The notes: a model not told the origin generated them from the letters alone. Counted from the stretch's first letter, positions 8,366-16,664 are shown. The stretch: DNA of 64,000 bases from MGIIa-L3 sp11892u (GCA_965659685.1 CBFHXB010000002.1:62001-126000); one strand, 5' to 3'. A program made the numbers and translations.

Positions 8366-9001
8366 ATGATTCAGGGCGAGCATGAAGGCGTTCTCAAAAC
8401 CGGTACGAGCACCGTGGGCATCACGTTTGACGGCGGGGCCGTCGTCGGTGCCGATCACCGTGCGACCATGGGTCACTTCGTGGCCAACAAGAGCGTCCAG
8501 AAGCTCTTCCGCATCGGTGACAACCTTGGCTTGACCACGGCCGGTTTGGTGGGCCACGCTCAGTCCTTATCCCGCACCCTCAGCGCCGAAGTGGCCCTCT
8601 ATGAGTTGCGACGCGGACAGCAAATGACGGTCAAGGGTGCTGCCACCCTGACCGCGAACATCCTCTCGGGCCGCCCCCACTGGGTGCAGCTCCTCATCGT
8701 CGGTGTGGACCCCGACGGTCCGTCGGTGTACTCCATCGACTCGGCCGGTGGTTCCATCCCCGACGTCTATTGCGCAACCGGCTCCGGTTCACCGTACATG
8801 TACGGTGTCCTCGAAGACGGATTCCGGGAGAACATGTCCCGCGAGGAAGCTGTCCTTCTCGCTGCCCGTGCCCTGACCGCGTCCGGTCAGCGTGACGCCG
8901 CCAGCGGCAACGGCATGGACCTCGCGGTCATCACCGCCAAGGACGGATTCACCCTCGTCGATCAATCCGAGATCGACGCCCTCCTCGCCTCACATCGTTG
9001 A
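8366..9001 (+). CDS. psmB: Proteasome subunit beta
   Basis: Catalytic beta subunit of the archaeal 20S proteasome. A 13-residue propeptide ends in Gly, and the mature protein would start at Thr14 (TSTVGI), the nucleophile. In mature numbering Asp17 and Lys33 (KLF) are conserved, and the downstream GSGSPYMYGVLE and ASGNGMDLAVIT blocks match archaeal beta subunits. The ATG at 8366 has a strong GGAGGTGA Shine-Dalgarno sequence. It precedes aCPSF1 on the same strand by 64 nt, so a shared transcript is likely. Confidence 0.96.
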   Translation: MIQGEHEGVLKTGTSTVGITFDGGAVVGADHRATMGHFVANKSVQKLFRIGDNLGLTTAGLVGHAQSLSRTLSAEVALYELRRGQQMTVKGAATLTANILSGRPHWVQLLIVGVDPDGPSVYSIDSAGGSIPDVYCATGSGSPYMYGVLEDGFRENMSREEAVLLAARALTASGQRDAASGNGMDLAVITAKDGFTLVDQSEIDALLASHR

Positions 9002-9065
9002 GGCCTTTCCAATTCCCGTTTCCCCCCACCGTGGAGGTGGAGGGAGCCGGCAAGGTGTGTTCAAC

Positions 9066-10967
9066 ATGAGGATGAGCTTCAAAGAACTGAAAGACGAAGT
9101 GGCCAAGATTGTTCCCAAGGGACTCGATTACTCGGTCGAATTGGAAGCCGGCGACATCGCCATCATCACGTCTGAACCGGCGCGTTTTGCAGCTGATGGG
9201 CTGATCGGTCGCATCGCCAAGCGTGTGCGCCGCACCATCGTGCTTCGGCCCTCTGAGGACATCATGGTCGCACCCGAAGAGGCCAAGCGCTCCATTGAGG
9301 ACATTTTGCCGGAATCAGCGGGTCTGAAGCACGTTTACTTCGACGCTTGCCTCCGTGAAATCACGCTGATCTGCGACGACCCTGGTGAGGCCGTTGGCCG
9401 CCGTGGTGCGGTGCTCAACGAAATTCGTGACACGACCGGATGGCTCGTCCGCGTCGAACGCACCCCTCCGGTGTTGTCCAAGACGATTCACGACATTCGC
9501 GGTTACCGCGAGGCCAACGCCCCCGAGCGACGCAAGTTGCTCAAGAACTTCGGCCTGAACATCCACCGCCCCACACGCCCCGGTTCGGCCTGGGCCCGCG
9601 TCACAGCACTCGGTTCCTACCGCGAAGTGGGCCGTGCTTGCCATTTGGTCACGACCAACGAATCGCGTGTGATGATCGACGTCGGCGTCAACATTGCCAG
9701 CGACACCGACCCCATGCCGTACTTCACGGCCCCCGAAGCCTTGCCCCTGGACAAGTTGGACGCCGTGGTGTTGACCCACGCGCACCTGGACCACGCCGGC
9801 ATGCTTCCGGTCCTGTTCAAGTACGGATACCGAGGTCCTGTGTACTGCACACCGCCGACCCGCGACATGATGCTCCTGCTTCAAACGGACTTCCTGAAGG
9901 TCGGCGGCGCCGAAGGAAAGCGAGCCCCCTACAGCATGGAAGACATTCGACAATGCATGCTTCACGTCGTTGACGTGGACTGGAGCAAAACGACGGACAT
10001 CACGCCCGACGTGAAGCTCACCTTCGAGAACGCAGGTCACATCCTTGGTTCGTCTGCCGTCCACCTCAACATCGCCGACGGCAAGCACAACATCGTGTTC
10101 AGTGGCGATCAGAAGTACGAGAAGTCCTGGCTTTTCGACGCGGCCAACGTCCGGTTTCCACGGTGCGAAACGCTGGTCATCGAATCCACATACGGCGCCA
10201 GCGGCGACTACCAGCCCTCCCGTGAAGAAGCGACCATGGAATTGCAGGACATCGTCACACGGACGATTGAACGCGGTGGGAAACTGATCTGTCCCGTCTT
10301 CGCCGTCGGGCGTTCACAAGAAGTGATGATTGCCATCGACGACCTGTTCCGTGCGGGGAAGGTGAAGCCCGTGCCCGTCTGGTTGGACGGGATGATTCAG
10401 GAAGCCACGGCGATCCACGCCGCCCATCCGGATTACCTGACGAGTTCTCTGAGGCGTTCTTTGCTGACCGACGACGGACAGAACCCCTTCACGAGCGAAT
10501 GGTTCCGGCCCGTCCAAGGGCGAGAGTTGCGTGAATCCATCATCATGGACACCAGCCCATGCATCGTGCTGGCGACGTCCGGGATGATGAACGGCGGCCC
10601 CGTAATGGAGTACTTCAAGCACTGGGCATCCGAAACCAGAAACTCCCTATGTTTCGTGGGCTATCAGGCAGAAGGCACCCTTGGGCGTCGTCTCCAGAAG
10701 GGCTTCGGTGAAGTGCCGATGATCATCAACGGCCGCACCGAGATGGTGAAAATCGGCTGTGAGATGGTCACCATCGACGGGTTCAGCGGTCACTCCGACC
10801 GTCGTCAACTCCTCGATTTCGTCGACCAAATGAGCCCCACGCCCAAGGCCATCGTTTGCCACCACGGCGACTACCACAAGTGCAACGAGTTGGGCAAGAC
10901 CCTGCGCGAACGATACCGGTGCCGAACCTACGCGCCTCGGAACCTTGAGACGGTCCGTCTGTTCTGA
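9066..10967 (+). CDS. fttA: Archaeal CPSF/FttA transcription termination nuclease (KH-metallo-beta-lactamase-beta-CASP)
   Basis: Homologue of aCPSF1/FttA, the archaeal RNase that cleaves nascent RNA and terminates transcription. The order is an N-terminal KH-like region (about 1-140, including RRGAVLNEIRDTTGW), the metallo-beta-lactamase fold with HAHLDHAG near residue 237, and a beta-CASP domain with VFAVGRSQE and LATSGMMNGGP. The C-terminal zinc-binding histidines are seen in GFSGHSDR and CHHGDYH. At 633 residues it has family length. The frame is open upstream into psmB, but the ATG at 9066 gives the family N-terminus (MRMSFKELKDEVAKIVP) and follows a GGAGG-rich stretch. Confidence 0.95.
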   Translation: MRMSFKELKDEVAKIVPKGLDYSVELEAGDIAIITSEPARFAADGLIGRIAKRVRRTIVLRPSEDIMVAPEEAKRSIEDILPESAGLKHVYFDACLREITLICDDPGEAVGRRGAVLNEIRDTTGWLVRVERTPPVLSKTIHDIRGYREANAPERRKLLKNFGLNIHRPTRPGSAWARVTALGSYREVGRACHLVTTNESRVMIDVGVNIASDTDPMPYFTAPEALPLDKLDAVVLTHAHLDHAGMLPVLFKYGYRGPVYCTPPTRDMMLLLQTDFLKVGGAEGKRAPYSMEDIRQCMLHVVDVDWSKTTDITPDVKLTFENAGHILGSSAVHLNIADGKHNIVFSGDQKYEKSWLFDAANVRFPRCETLVIESTYGASGDYQPSREEATMELQDIVTRTIERGGKLICPVFAVGRSQEVMIAIDDLFRAGKVKPVPVWLDGMIQEATAIHAAHPDYLTSSLRRSLLTDDGQNPFTSEWFRPVQGRELRESIIMDTSPCIVLATSGMMNGGPVMEYFKHWASETRNSLCFVGYQAEGTLGRRLQKGFGEVPMIINGRTEMVKIGCEMVTIDGFSGHSDRRQLLDFVDQMSPTPKAIVCHHGDYHKCNELGKTLRERYRCRTYAPRNLETVRLF

Positions 10968-10970
10968 AGC

Positions 10971-11075
10971 TCAGATCATCGGTTCGCCGCATTCAGGGCA
11001 GGGGATTCCGGGCAGGAACATCCCTGGGATGTACCCGCATTCCACGCACATTGAGGTGGTGTCGTCGATGCCCAT
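10971..11075 (-). CDS. Small zinc-ribbon protein, 34 residues
   Basis: A very small reading frame encoding two closely spaced CxxC knuckles, CVEC and CPEC, separated by a hydrophobic Gly/Pro loop (GYIPGMFLPGIP), and ending GEPMI. This is the pattern of a minimal zinc ribbon. The ATG at 11075 is preceded by a GGTGA sequence five bases upstream, placed immediately after the stop codon of the HAD phosphatase gene, so it looks like the last gene of that operon. A GTG at 11084 is an in-frame alternative. The function is unknown; nucleic-acid or protein binding is typical of such ribbons but is not shown here. Confidence 0.6.
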   Translation of the reverse strand: MGIDDTTSMCVECGYIPGMFLPGIPCPECGEPMI

Positions 11076-11087
11076 CGTGCTCACCCT

Positions 11088-11876
11088 TCAATCCGTTGAC
11101 CCGGTCAAAAATCCATGCTGCTTCATCGCGTCGATGACGTGATGCAAGTCGCACGTTTCGATGACCACCTTGGCATGGGGCAGCGGACGCTCGTCCCACG
11201 GGTTGAAGCAAATGGGCAAGCCGGCCTCTTGGAACATGCCAATGTCTCCGGCCGAATCACCGACCGCCACCGTATGGGTTCGGTCCACGCCGTAGCGTCG
11301 TTGGAGCATGCGCACCAGCGCGCCTTTCCCGTCCATCTGAACTTGGTATCGACCCAAGGTCCGGAGGGCACCGTTCTCGTCGTGCCCGAGTTTTGGCAAC
11401 CAGCCATTCGTGAACACGTCAAGTCGACTGTCGTACCCATGCCCTGCCTCGCTGGCATAGCGTTGCTCGATGCCCCCCCACCTTCGCCGCCATGGCGTGC
11501 CTGTGGGAAAGCGCGAAGCGATGCGGTGTGCGGTGGCTTGCACCCCGCCGCTAACGATGGCGACGTGCCATCCTGCGTCCAACGCAGATTGAATCAGGGC
11601 CTCGAGACCCGGCATCAGTGGAGCGTCGAGCAAGATGTCGTCAAGGCGGTCCACGCGAGCGTCGCTACCGTCCATGGCTTGGAACGCTGCTTCGATCAGG
11701 CGGAGGTCAAGTTTGATCCAAGTCCACTCGTCGAGTTTTCCTTGGTTGTACAGGTTGAAGGACGCCGAATTGTCCGCTCCGATGGCGTCGTAGACCACCT
11801 GCCAGGTCGAAAGGTGATTGACGAGGACCCGGTCCATGTCGAGGCAGAGAAGACCCTGAGCCGGTGCAGACTTCAC
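11088..11876 (-). CDS. HAD superfamily phosphatase, SerB-like
   Basis: A haloacid dehalogenase-fold phosphatase. Motif I is LDMDRVLV near the N-terminus with both Asp residues, motif II is IVSGG, a Lys follows in QMDGKGALV, and motif IV is VGDSAGDIGMF. The helical cap inserted after motif I gives the phosphoserine-phosphatase type arrangement, although the substrate cannot be assigned. The start is GTG at 11876, overlapping the stop of the upstream glycosyltransferase-like gene by four bases (GTGA), which indicates translational coupling. The small zinc-ribbon gene follows immediately. Confidence 0.8.
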   Translation of the reverse strand: MKSAPAQGLLCLDMDRVLVNHLSTWQVVYDAIGADNSASFNLYNQGKLDEWTWIKLDLRLIEAAFQAMDGSDARVDRLDDILLDAPLMPGLEALIQSALDAGWHVAIVSGGVQATAHRIASRFPTGTPWRRRWGGIEQRYASEAGHGYDSRLDVFTNGWLPKLGHDENGALRTLGRYQVQMDGKGALVRMLQRRYGVDRTHTVAVGDSAGDIGMFQEAGLPICFNPWDERPLPHAKVVIETCDLHHVIDAMKQHGFLTGSTD

Positions 11877-12709
11877 GCCACTTCACCTTCGTTCTCGACC
11901 TGATGGTGAAGGCCTGCGACCTGCTTTTCCATGATCCACAGCAGGATGGCGGTCATCAATGCAAACAGGCCCACCAACGTGACCGCGACGGTGGCCAAGG
12001 TGACGCCAAGCGACGTGGAGTTGAGTTCTTTGAACTGGTCGATGACGTTTCCAGAGAGCTGAATCCCGAGCACAAAGAGGACCAAGCCAGGGAGTCCAAT
12101 GAGCATCAACGGATGCTTCGATTCCAACATCCAGTAGAACATCTGTGCCATCCTTGAGGCGCTGGCCAAGGACTCTGCCTGATGCACGTTTGGCCGAGCG
12201 ATGTGTCGGCTGACACGCACGCCGAGTTCCTCGGGGAGGTCCATGGCGGTGCCAAGCGGTCCCAAGGCCGCCAAGGCCGCAAATCCAGCCGGGGTGACCT
12301 GCAGATGTTGGACGTCCGCGTTCAAGAGCACCACGTCTTCCGGCGGCCCCTCGTCTTCCCCGAGCACGATGGACACGTGGACGTCCCATCGTTCGTGCAA
12401 CCGGTTGATTGAGAGGGGAAGATCACGAAGTCGCCATGCGTCGTTGACGCGAAGGAAGAGCGTGCGCTCGGCGTCCTCAAGTCCACCATCCTTCAACGAG
12501 GCGGCGAGGCTGGCTGCGGTGATGTGCTCGTCATGGAGCATCAGCACGGGGCAGGACAGCCGCTCTGCAAGTTCGACCGTGGCGTCGGTTGAGCCTCGGT
12601 CGAGCAACACGACTTCGTCCACCGTTTCACGAGCCCGAACGATGATCGACACGATCCGAAGTTCGAGGTCCGACCCGATGAGGACCAAACGGTGACGCGG
12701 CGCACTCAC
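11873..12709 (-). CDS. Divergent GT2-like glycosyltransferase with two C-terminal membrane helices
   Basis: An N-terminal Rossmann-like region resembles family-2 glycosyltransferases: the strand ELRIVSIIV, then EVVLLDRGSTDAT, which corresponds to the usual DDGSxDxT nucleotide-binding motif with one Asp replaced. A clean DxD and a catalytic base are not obvious, so activity is doubtful. Two hydrophobic helices follow (LMLIGLPGLVLFVLGIQL and a second near residue 245), the same C-terminal arrangement as the GT2 enzyme at 25727. The GTG at 12709 follows a GGGAGGTGA sequence; a TTG further upstream is less likely. The gene is coupled to the HAD phosphatase. Confidence 0.6.
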   Translation of the reverse strand: MSAPRHRLVLIGSDLELRIVSIIVRARETVDEVVLLDRGSTDATVELAERLSCPVLMLHDEHITAASLAASLKDGGLEDAERTLFLRVNDAWRLRDLPLSINRLHERWDVHVSIVLGEDEGPPEDVVLLNADVQHLQVTPAGFAALAALGPLGTAMDLPEELGVRVSRHIARPNVHQAESLASASRMAQMFYWMLESKHPLMLIGLPGLVLFVLGIQLSGNVIDQFKELNSTSLGVTLATVAVTLVGLFALMTAILLWIMEKQVAGLHHQVENEGEVA

Positions 12710-12772
12710 GCTCACCTCCCGGTCGAACGCGGGTATCAATCATCTCCTTCCCCTTGCACGTTCCGACACCTT

Positions 12773-13705
12773 ATGGGGCGCGGTCGTTGGCAGCGGAACA
12801 TGTGGGAAGGGCGCCGTGTTGCGGTGGTCATGCCCGCGCGGGACGAAGCCCTCCACGTCGGTGGAGCGCTCCGCAGTTTACCCCCCGAGGTCGACCTCGT
12901 GGTGCTCGTCGATGACGGCTCCATGGACGGGACGCAAGAGGCCGCGCAGGCCGCCGAACATCATGCCGAATTGGTCGTTTTGGAAGGTGCCGGCAAAGGG
13001 GTTGGTGCAGCGGTGGCGCTGGGCTTTGGTCACCTGATGGAACGTTGGGGTCCAGACGACCTCGTTGCGGTCATGGACGGCGACGCACAAATGGACGGCG
13101 AGGACCTCATCCCGCTGTGCCGTCATCTCGTGGACACAGAGGTTGACGTGGTGAAGGGGAATCGGTTGGCCCACCCTGCAGTCCGCACGAGCATGCCCTT
13201 GTTTCGACGGTGGGCCAACCGCGGCCTCGCGGTGTTGACCACGTTGGCCTCCGGCCGGCGGGTTTACGACCCTCAGTGCGGTTTCATCGTCCTCCGAACG
13301 TCCGTGCTTGAACGAACCAAGCACGATCCAGTTTGGCCCGGTTACGGTTACGTGAACCATCGCTTCATCCACTGGTCCAGGCACGGCATTCCCGTTTCTT
13401 CGCATCCCGTCCGCCCCATCTACGGGGAGGAAACCTCAGGCATCCGCCCTGTTCGATTTTTCTTTGGCGTGGGCGCGATGTTCGTCCGTGAACACCACGC
13501 ACGCGCGTTTTCTTCGCTTGCTTCAGGTCCACACCGTGGTCGCCTTGCCCTCGCCTTGCTGTTCTACCTCGGGGGATGGGCAGCAGGACTTGGTGCACTG
13601 CTCGGCACCTTGCCGCTTACGGTGCTGTGGTTGCTTCCCATCGCGTGGTTGCTTGCGCACGGCCTGGATCGCACTGCGCATGCTGGTGGGCGCGCCAGGA
13701 TTTGA
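12773..13705 (+). CDS. GT2 family glycosyltransferase (dolichol-phosphate mannosyltransferase-like)
   Basis: Membrane-linked family-2 glycosyltransferase. The motifs are intact: VVMPARDEA at the start, LVDDGSMDGTQ, the metal site MDGDAQMDGED, and DPQCGFIVLR in the acceptor region. A C-terminal hydrophobic pair (about residues 270-305) would anchor it. Such enzymes usually transfer a sugar from a nucleotide sugar to a polyprenyl phosphate or glycan. The ATG at 12773 is used; the ATG at 12800 begins right at the conserved domain and is a good alternative. The 3' end runs about 19 nt into the oppositely oriented tRNA-Pro gene. It is divergent from the GT2-like/HAD operon. Confidence 0.85.
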   Translation: MGRGRWQRNMWEGRRVAVVMPARDEALHVGGALRSLPPEVDLVVLVDDGSMDGTQEAAQAAEHHAELVVLEGAGKGVGAAVALGFGHLMERWGPDDLVAVMDGDAQMDGEDLIPLCRHLVDTEVDVVKGNRLAHPAVRTSMPLFRRWANRGLAVLTTLASGRRVYDPQCGFIVLRTSVLERTKHDPVWPGYGYVNHRFIHWSRHGIPVSSHPVRPIYGEETSGIRPVRFFFGVGAMFVREHHARAFSSLASGPHRGRLALALLFYLGGWAAGLGALLGTLPLTVLWLLPIAWLLAHGLDRTAHAGGRARI

Positions 13706-13761
13706 ACCTGGGTCCAGGCGTCCCAAACGCCCGATGATAGGCCAAGCTACACCACGTGCCC
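13687..13761 (-). tRNA. tRNA-Pro (anticodon UGG)
   Basis: A complete cloverleaf reads on the minus strand. The anticodon stem GGGCG/CGCCT encloses the loop TTTGGGA, giving anticodon TGG (proline). The T arm is CCAGG-TTCAAAT-CCTGG. The acceptor stem GGGCACG pairs with CGCGCCC except for an A5-C68 mismatch. Discriminator A73 is followed by CCA in the DNA (13684-13686), unlike the other tRNAs here. The 3' end overlaps the last codons of the glycosyltransferase gene on the other strand. No clear TATA box lies upstream, and the zinc-ribbon gene at 13788 may supply the transcript. Confidence 0.93.
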
Positions 13762-13787
13762 TTGAGTGGCGCTCACGCTTCTCGTCT

Positions 13788-14240
13788 TCAACCTGACCGT
13801 TGTTCACCGAGAAGGCACCAGAGGTCACTTTCCTCCTCAAAGAGGAGACCGGTCCCCATCGCGTGTTCGATGACGTCCGGAACCGGGGTGATGGATGACC
13901 TTCGCCGAAGGGCCTTCGCCAACGCCTCCACGGTGACGTACCCGTCCTCGTTGGCCGCCTCGCGCAAGGCTGCGAACCACACTCGTGGTGAATCTTCGTC
14001 GTCGGCGCCTTTTCGAACCCGTTGGCCGCCTATACGCTTGCGAAGTTCATCGCGGAGTTCCTCAGGCGTGTTTGCCAAGGTCACCAGCACTTGGAGTTCG
14101 GCCGCGGATGCCGCCCGATCCACGACGTCCATCGGTGATGCCGTTCGATGCCCGCAGTGCGGGCAACGGTGGGCTGCACCCCGGGCGCCGTGGCAGCGCG
14201 AGCACGACGGGCAGCGGGCGACGAGCCAAACGTCGTCCAC
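13788..14240 (-). CDS. Zinc-ribbon protein with predicted winged-helix C-terminus
   Basis: No firm family assignment. The N-terminus carries a zinc-ribbon signature: CPSC then CHGARGAAHRCPHCGHR. It is followed by a charged helical segment (AELQVLVTLANTPEELRDELRKRIGG) and a C-terminal part (GYVTVEALAKALRRRSSITPVPDVIEHAMGTGLL) that looks like a winged helix. A similar order of ribbon plus helix-turn-helix is seen in some small archaeal regulatory or replication-associated proteins, but I do not claim homology. The GTG at 14240 has a GAGGGGA sequence just upstream and starts 11 nt after the stop of the pyruvoyl-decarboxylase-like gene. The earlier TTG would overlap that gene. Confidence 0.65.
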   Translation of the reverse strand: MDDVWLVARCPSCSRCHGARGAAHRCPHCGHRTASPMDVVDRAASAAELQVLVTLANTPEELRDELRKRIGGQRVRKGADDEDSPRVWFAALREAANEDGYVTVEALAKALRRRSSITPVPDVIEHAMGTGLLFEEESDLWCLLGEQRSG

Positions 14241-14250
14241 GCCAATCCCC

Positions 14251-14907
14251 TCACAAGCTGAAATCGGTTCGATTCCCTGGGCGCATGGCGCGTGCGGCGG
14301 GAGCCTTGGTGTCGACGCGACGCTGTGCGGCGTCAATGGCTTCCTGAGCGCTCCTCGTCATGGACTTGCGGACCGGTCCGGTTCGTTGGCTTCCGAGGTT
14401 GGACAGCGAGTCTGGGAGGATGAGTGCAGCCACGGCGACACCGTGGTGGTCGCGACCGGCGGTCACTTCGTCCACGGCAAGGTCGAAGGATTCGACCTCA
14501 AGGTCACGGGACGCCAACCGGCGCTGGAGGTTTCGGCGAAGCAAGAGGGTCGTCTCTTCGAAATCGGTCGCGGTGGTGATGGTGGCCACGACCGTGCATG
14601 GCTCACCTTCCGGTGTGCGTGCCATGGCATAGGCCACACCGGCACATGCGCTGGATCCATTCCACGCATAGGCGCTGGCAACGTGGCACTCCACGAGTGA
14701 GCCCATTGGCAAGGGCCTCGGTTGGATGGCTTGGAATCCAAGCGGCAGCATCGCCCCTTGCATGGGCACGTACCGCACGTCACCTAGGCCCAGGTCGACC
14801 AAGGCTTGGTCAAGCGCGTCCTCGGCGTTTTCTCCCCACGGCGCAACGGCGGTCATCAGCCATCCGGAAGTGGTGCTCATGGGGGCAACAGGTTGGGGCG
14901 GGTTCAT
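14251..14907 (-). CDS. Pyruvoyl-dependent arginine decarboxylase-like protein lacking the cleavage serines
   Basis: The fold signature matches pyruvoyl-dependent arginine decarboxylase: DALDQALVDLGLGDVRYV, then LPMGSLVECHVAS, and a C-terminal HHGVAVAALIL strand. In active enzymes two serines (sequence ISSIMPP in the Methanocaldococcus jannaschii enzyme, recalled) undergo self-cleavage to create the pyruvoyl group. Here that position reads QGAMLP (G51-A52), so no serine is available, and the catalytic Glu region is also replaced (ATITT). It is therefore probably not a pyruvoyl decarboxylase, but a paralogue with another or regulatory role. Start candidates are ATG 14907 and ATG 14880. The zinc-ribbon gene follows closely. 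Confidence 0.7.
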   Translation of the reverse strand: MNPPQPVAPMSTTSGWLMTAVAPWGENAEDALDQALVDLGLGDVRYVPMQGAMLPLGFQAIQPRPLPMGSLVECHVASAYAWNGSSACAGVAYAMARTPEGEPCTVVATITTATDFEETTLLLRRNLQRRLASRDLEVESFDLAVDEVTAGRDHHGVAVAALILPDSLSNLGSQRTGPVRKSMTRSAQEAIDAAQRRVDTKAPAARAMRPGNRTDFSL

Positions 14908-14931
14908 CAACAGCGTGGTGCCATTCCGGGC

Positions 14932-15255
14932 ATGGTCGGGGGCCAAGGTTCGCCGAGCGGGCGTCACGCCGCATGGCCGCTGTTGGCGGTGCTCGTGCTG
15001 CTGGCCGTCGTCATGCTCTTTGCCGGACCACTGGGCGTTGTCCGTGGTTTTGCCGACGGATTGGCGCTCGCCATCACCCTCCTTGTGATCGGGCTGGTGT
15101 TGGTGCTGGTCTTGTCACGCAGGGGTGCGCGTTCCGACCCTTCAGGTTCGACGCCCGGAGTGGTTTCTGCACAGCCGATGGTCGCTCGCGCCATGCCTCA
15201 TGTCGAAACGGAGGCCGACGTGGACCTCGAGGGCCTGGATCTTCCTTTGGTTTGA
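14932..15255 (+). CDS. Small membrane protein with two transmembrane helices
   Basis: No family is recognised. The 107-residue product has two hydrophobic helices, WPLLAVLVLLAVVMLFAG (about residues 15-32) and ALAITLLVIGLVLVLVL (about 43-59), joined by a short loop. An Arg-rich stop and a cytoplasmic-type acidic tail ending DLEGLDLPLV follow. The frame is open further upstream, but the ATG at 14932 places the start just before the first helix and leaves room for the divergent neighbour. It converges with asnS, the two stops being adjacent. Confidence 0.55.
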   Translation: MVGGQGSPSGRHAAWPLLAVLVLLAVVMLFAGPLGVVRGFADGLALAITLLVIGLVLVLVLSRRGARSDPSGSTPGVVSAQPMVARAMPHVETEADVDLEGLDLPLV

Positions 15256-16584
15256 TCAGGGCGTGACGCGACGCGAATCGCGCGGGAAGGGGATGACCTC
15301 ACGGATGTGGTCTGCTCCAGAAAGCCAACTTACCACACGGTCCACGCCAAGCCCGAAGCCGCCGTGAGGGACACCGCCGTAGGCGCGGGTGTCGATGTAG
15401 AATTGGTACGGCTCTCGCGGCACATTTTCTTCGTCAATTCGCGCGAGAATTTCCTCTTCGGACCATGTGCGCTCTCCTCCACCGATGATCTCGCCGTATC
15501 CTTCGGGGGCCAGCAGGTCGTGGCACAACACGTAGGCTTCGTCGTCTGGGTCCATTCGGTGATAGAAGGGTTTGGCCACCTTGGGGTAATGCGTCAGGAA
15601 GTGGGGCACATCGAAGTCTGCGGTCAGCACCTTCTCCTTGCTGTAATCCAGGTCTTGACCCCACTCAATGTCCACGTTCATGCCCTGAAGCGTTTCGACG
15701 GCCTCGTCGTAGCGCATGCGTGGGTACGGATTATCCGCATAGCGGGCCACAAGATCGAGATCGCGGTCCAAACTGGCCAGTTCGTCGCTTCGCTCATCGA
15801 GCAAGGTCTTCGCAATCCGTCGGACCACGCCTTCTCCGTGGGTCATGATTTCGTCGTTGGTGGCCCACGCCAATTCCATCTCGGCGTGCCAGAACTCCGT
15901 CAAGTGTCGCCGAGTGCGGCTCTTTTCTGCGCGGAAGGACGGAGCGATGGTGTACAAACGCTCCAAGGCCGGCATCGCCGCTTCGGCGTAGAGCTGCCAG
16001 GATTGGGTCAGATAGGCCTTCTTGCCAAAGTAAGGGACTTCGAAGAGCGTCGAACCTCCCTCGACGGCACCGGCCACGAAATTCGGGGCTTGGTACTCCA
16101 CGAAGTCGAGGTCTCGGAAGTAACCGTGAATTGCACCGAACACCGAAGAGCGGATCTGCAACATCGTCGTCATCCTTGACGTTCGAAGGTAGAGGTGCCG
16201 GTGGTCGAGCAGGAATTCGGTTTCTCCGCCGTCGGCAGCGGCCATGGCGGATTCGGTGATCGGGAAGGGCCGTTCGGGGTTGACGCCACCGACCACCGTT
16301 CCAGAGACGACGCTGACTTCATGCCCGCCTTGGGCACGTTCGTCGACCTTGACTTCGCCGACGAGTTCCATGGACGATTCGATGAGCGCCTCGCTGAGGG
16401 CGGTGAAGGCCTCGTCACCGACCACGTTGCGCTTGACGACGCATTGCACCGTCCCAGTGGAATCACGCAGCACAATGAATCGGAGGTTGTTGTTGCCACG
16501 GCTTCGCTTGACCCACCCCTTCAGGGTGACCTCTTCGCCGTCATGGTTGCCCGATTGAACCGCACCGATGTAGGTCGTTTTCAT
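15256..16584 (-). CDS. asnS: Asparaginyl-tRNA synthetase
   Basis: Class IIb aminoacyl-tRNA synthetase. An N-terminal OB-fold anticodon-binding domain (about 1-110, with EEVTLKGWVKRSRGNNNLRF) precedes the catalytic core. Motif 2 is seen in FRAEKSRTRRHLTEFWHAEMEL, and motif 3 in GGFGLGVDRVVSWLSG near the C-terminus. The overall features fit AsnRS better than AspRS, although the two are closely related and the call rests on overall resemblance. The ATG at 16584 gives the typical MKTTYIG start; ATG 16617 is an alternative that adds 11 residues. tRNA-Lys lies just upstream on the same strand. Confidence 0.85.
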   Translation of the reverse strand: MKTTYIGAVQSGNHDGEEVTLKGWVKRSRGNNNLRFIVLRDSTGTVQCVVKRNVVGDEAFTALSEALIESSMELVGEVKVDERAQGGHEVSVVSGTVVGGVNPERPFPITESAMAAADGGETEFLLDHRHLYLRTSRMTTMLQIRSSVFGAIHGYFRDLDFVEYQAPNFVAGAVEGGSTLFEVPYFGKKAYLTQSWQLYAEAAMPALERLYTIAPSFRAEKSRTRRHLTEFWHAEMELAWATNDEIMTHGEGVVRRIAKTLLDERSDELASLDRDLDLVARYADNPYPRMRYDEAVETLQGMNVDIEWGQDLDYSKEKVLTADFDVPHFLTHYPKVAKPFYHRMDPDDEAYVLCHDLLAPEGYGEIIGGGERTWSEEEILARIDEENVPREPYQFYIDTRAYGGVPHGGFGLGVDRVVSWLSGADHIREVIPFPRDSRRVTP

Positions 16585-16664
16585 GGGAATCCCGGCGATG
16601 GCTGCCTCACCCGCCATTTGAACATGACCGCCTGAGTCAGGCTCCAATGGCGTTGAGGAGAGAG

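Noticed and set aside
8892..9065. An N-terminal extension of aCPSF1 into the psmB gene
   Set aside because: It overlaps psmB in another frame and adds Ser/Pro/Arg-rich residues; the family N-terminus starts at the ATG at 9066.
14251..14907. A working arginine decarboxylase
   Set aside because: The serines that give the pyruvoyl cofactor are replaced by Gly-Ala, so the standard mechanism is not possible.
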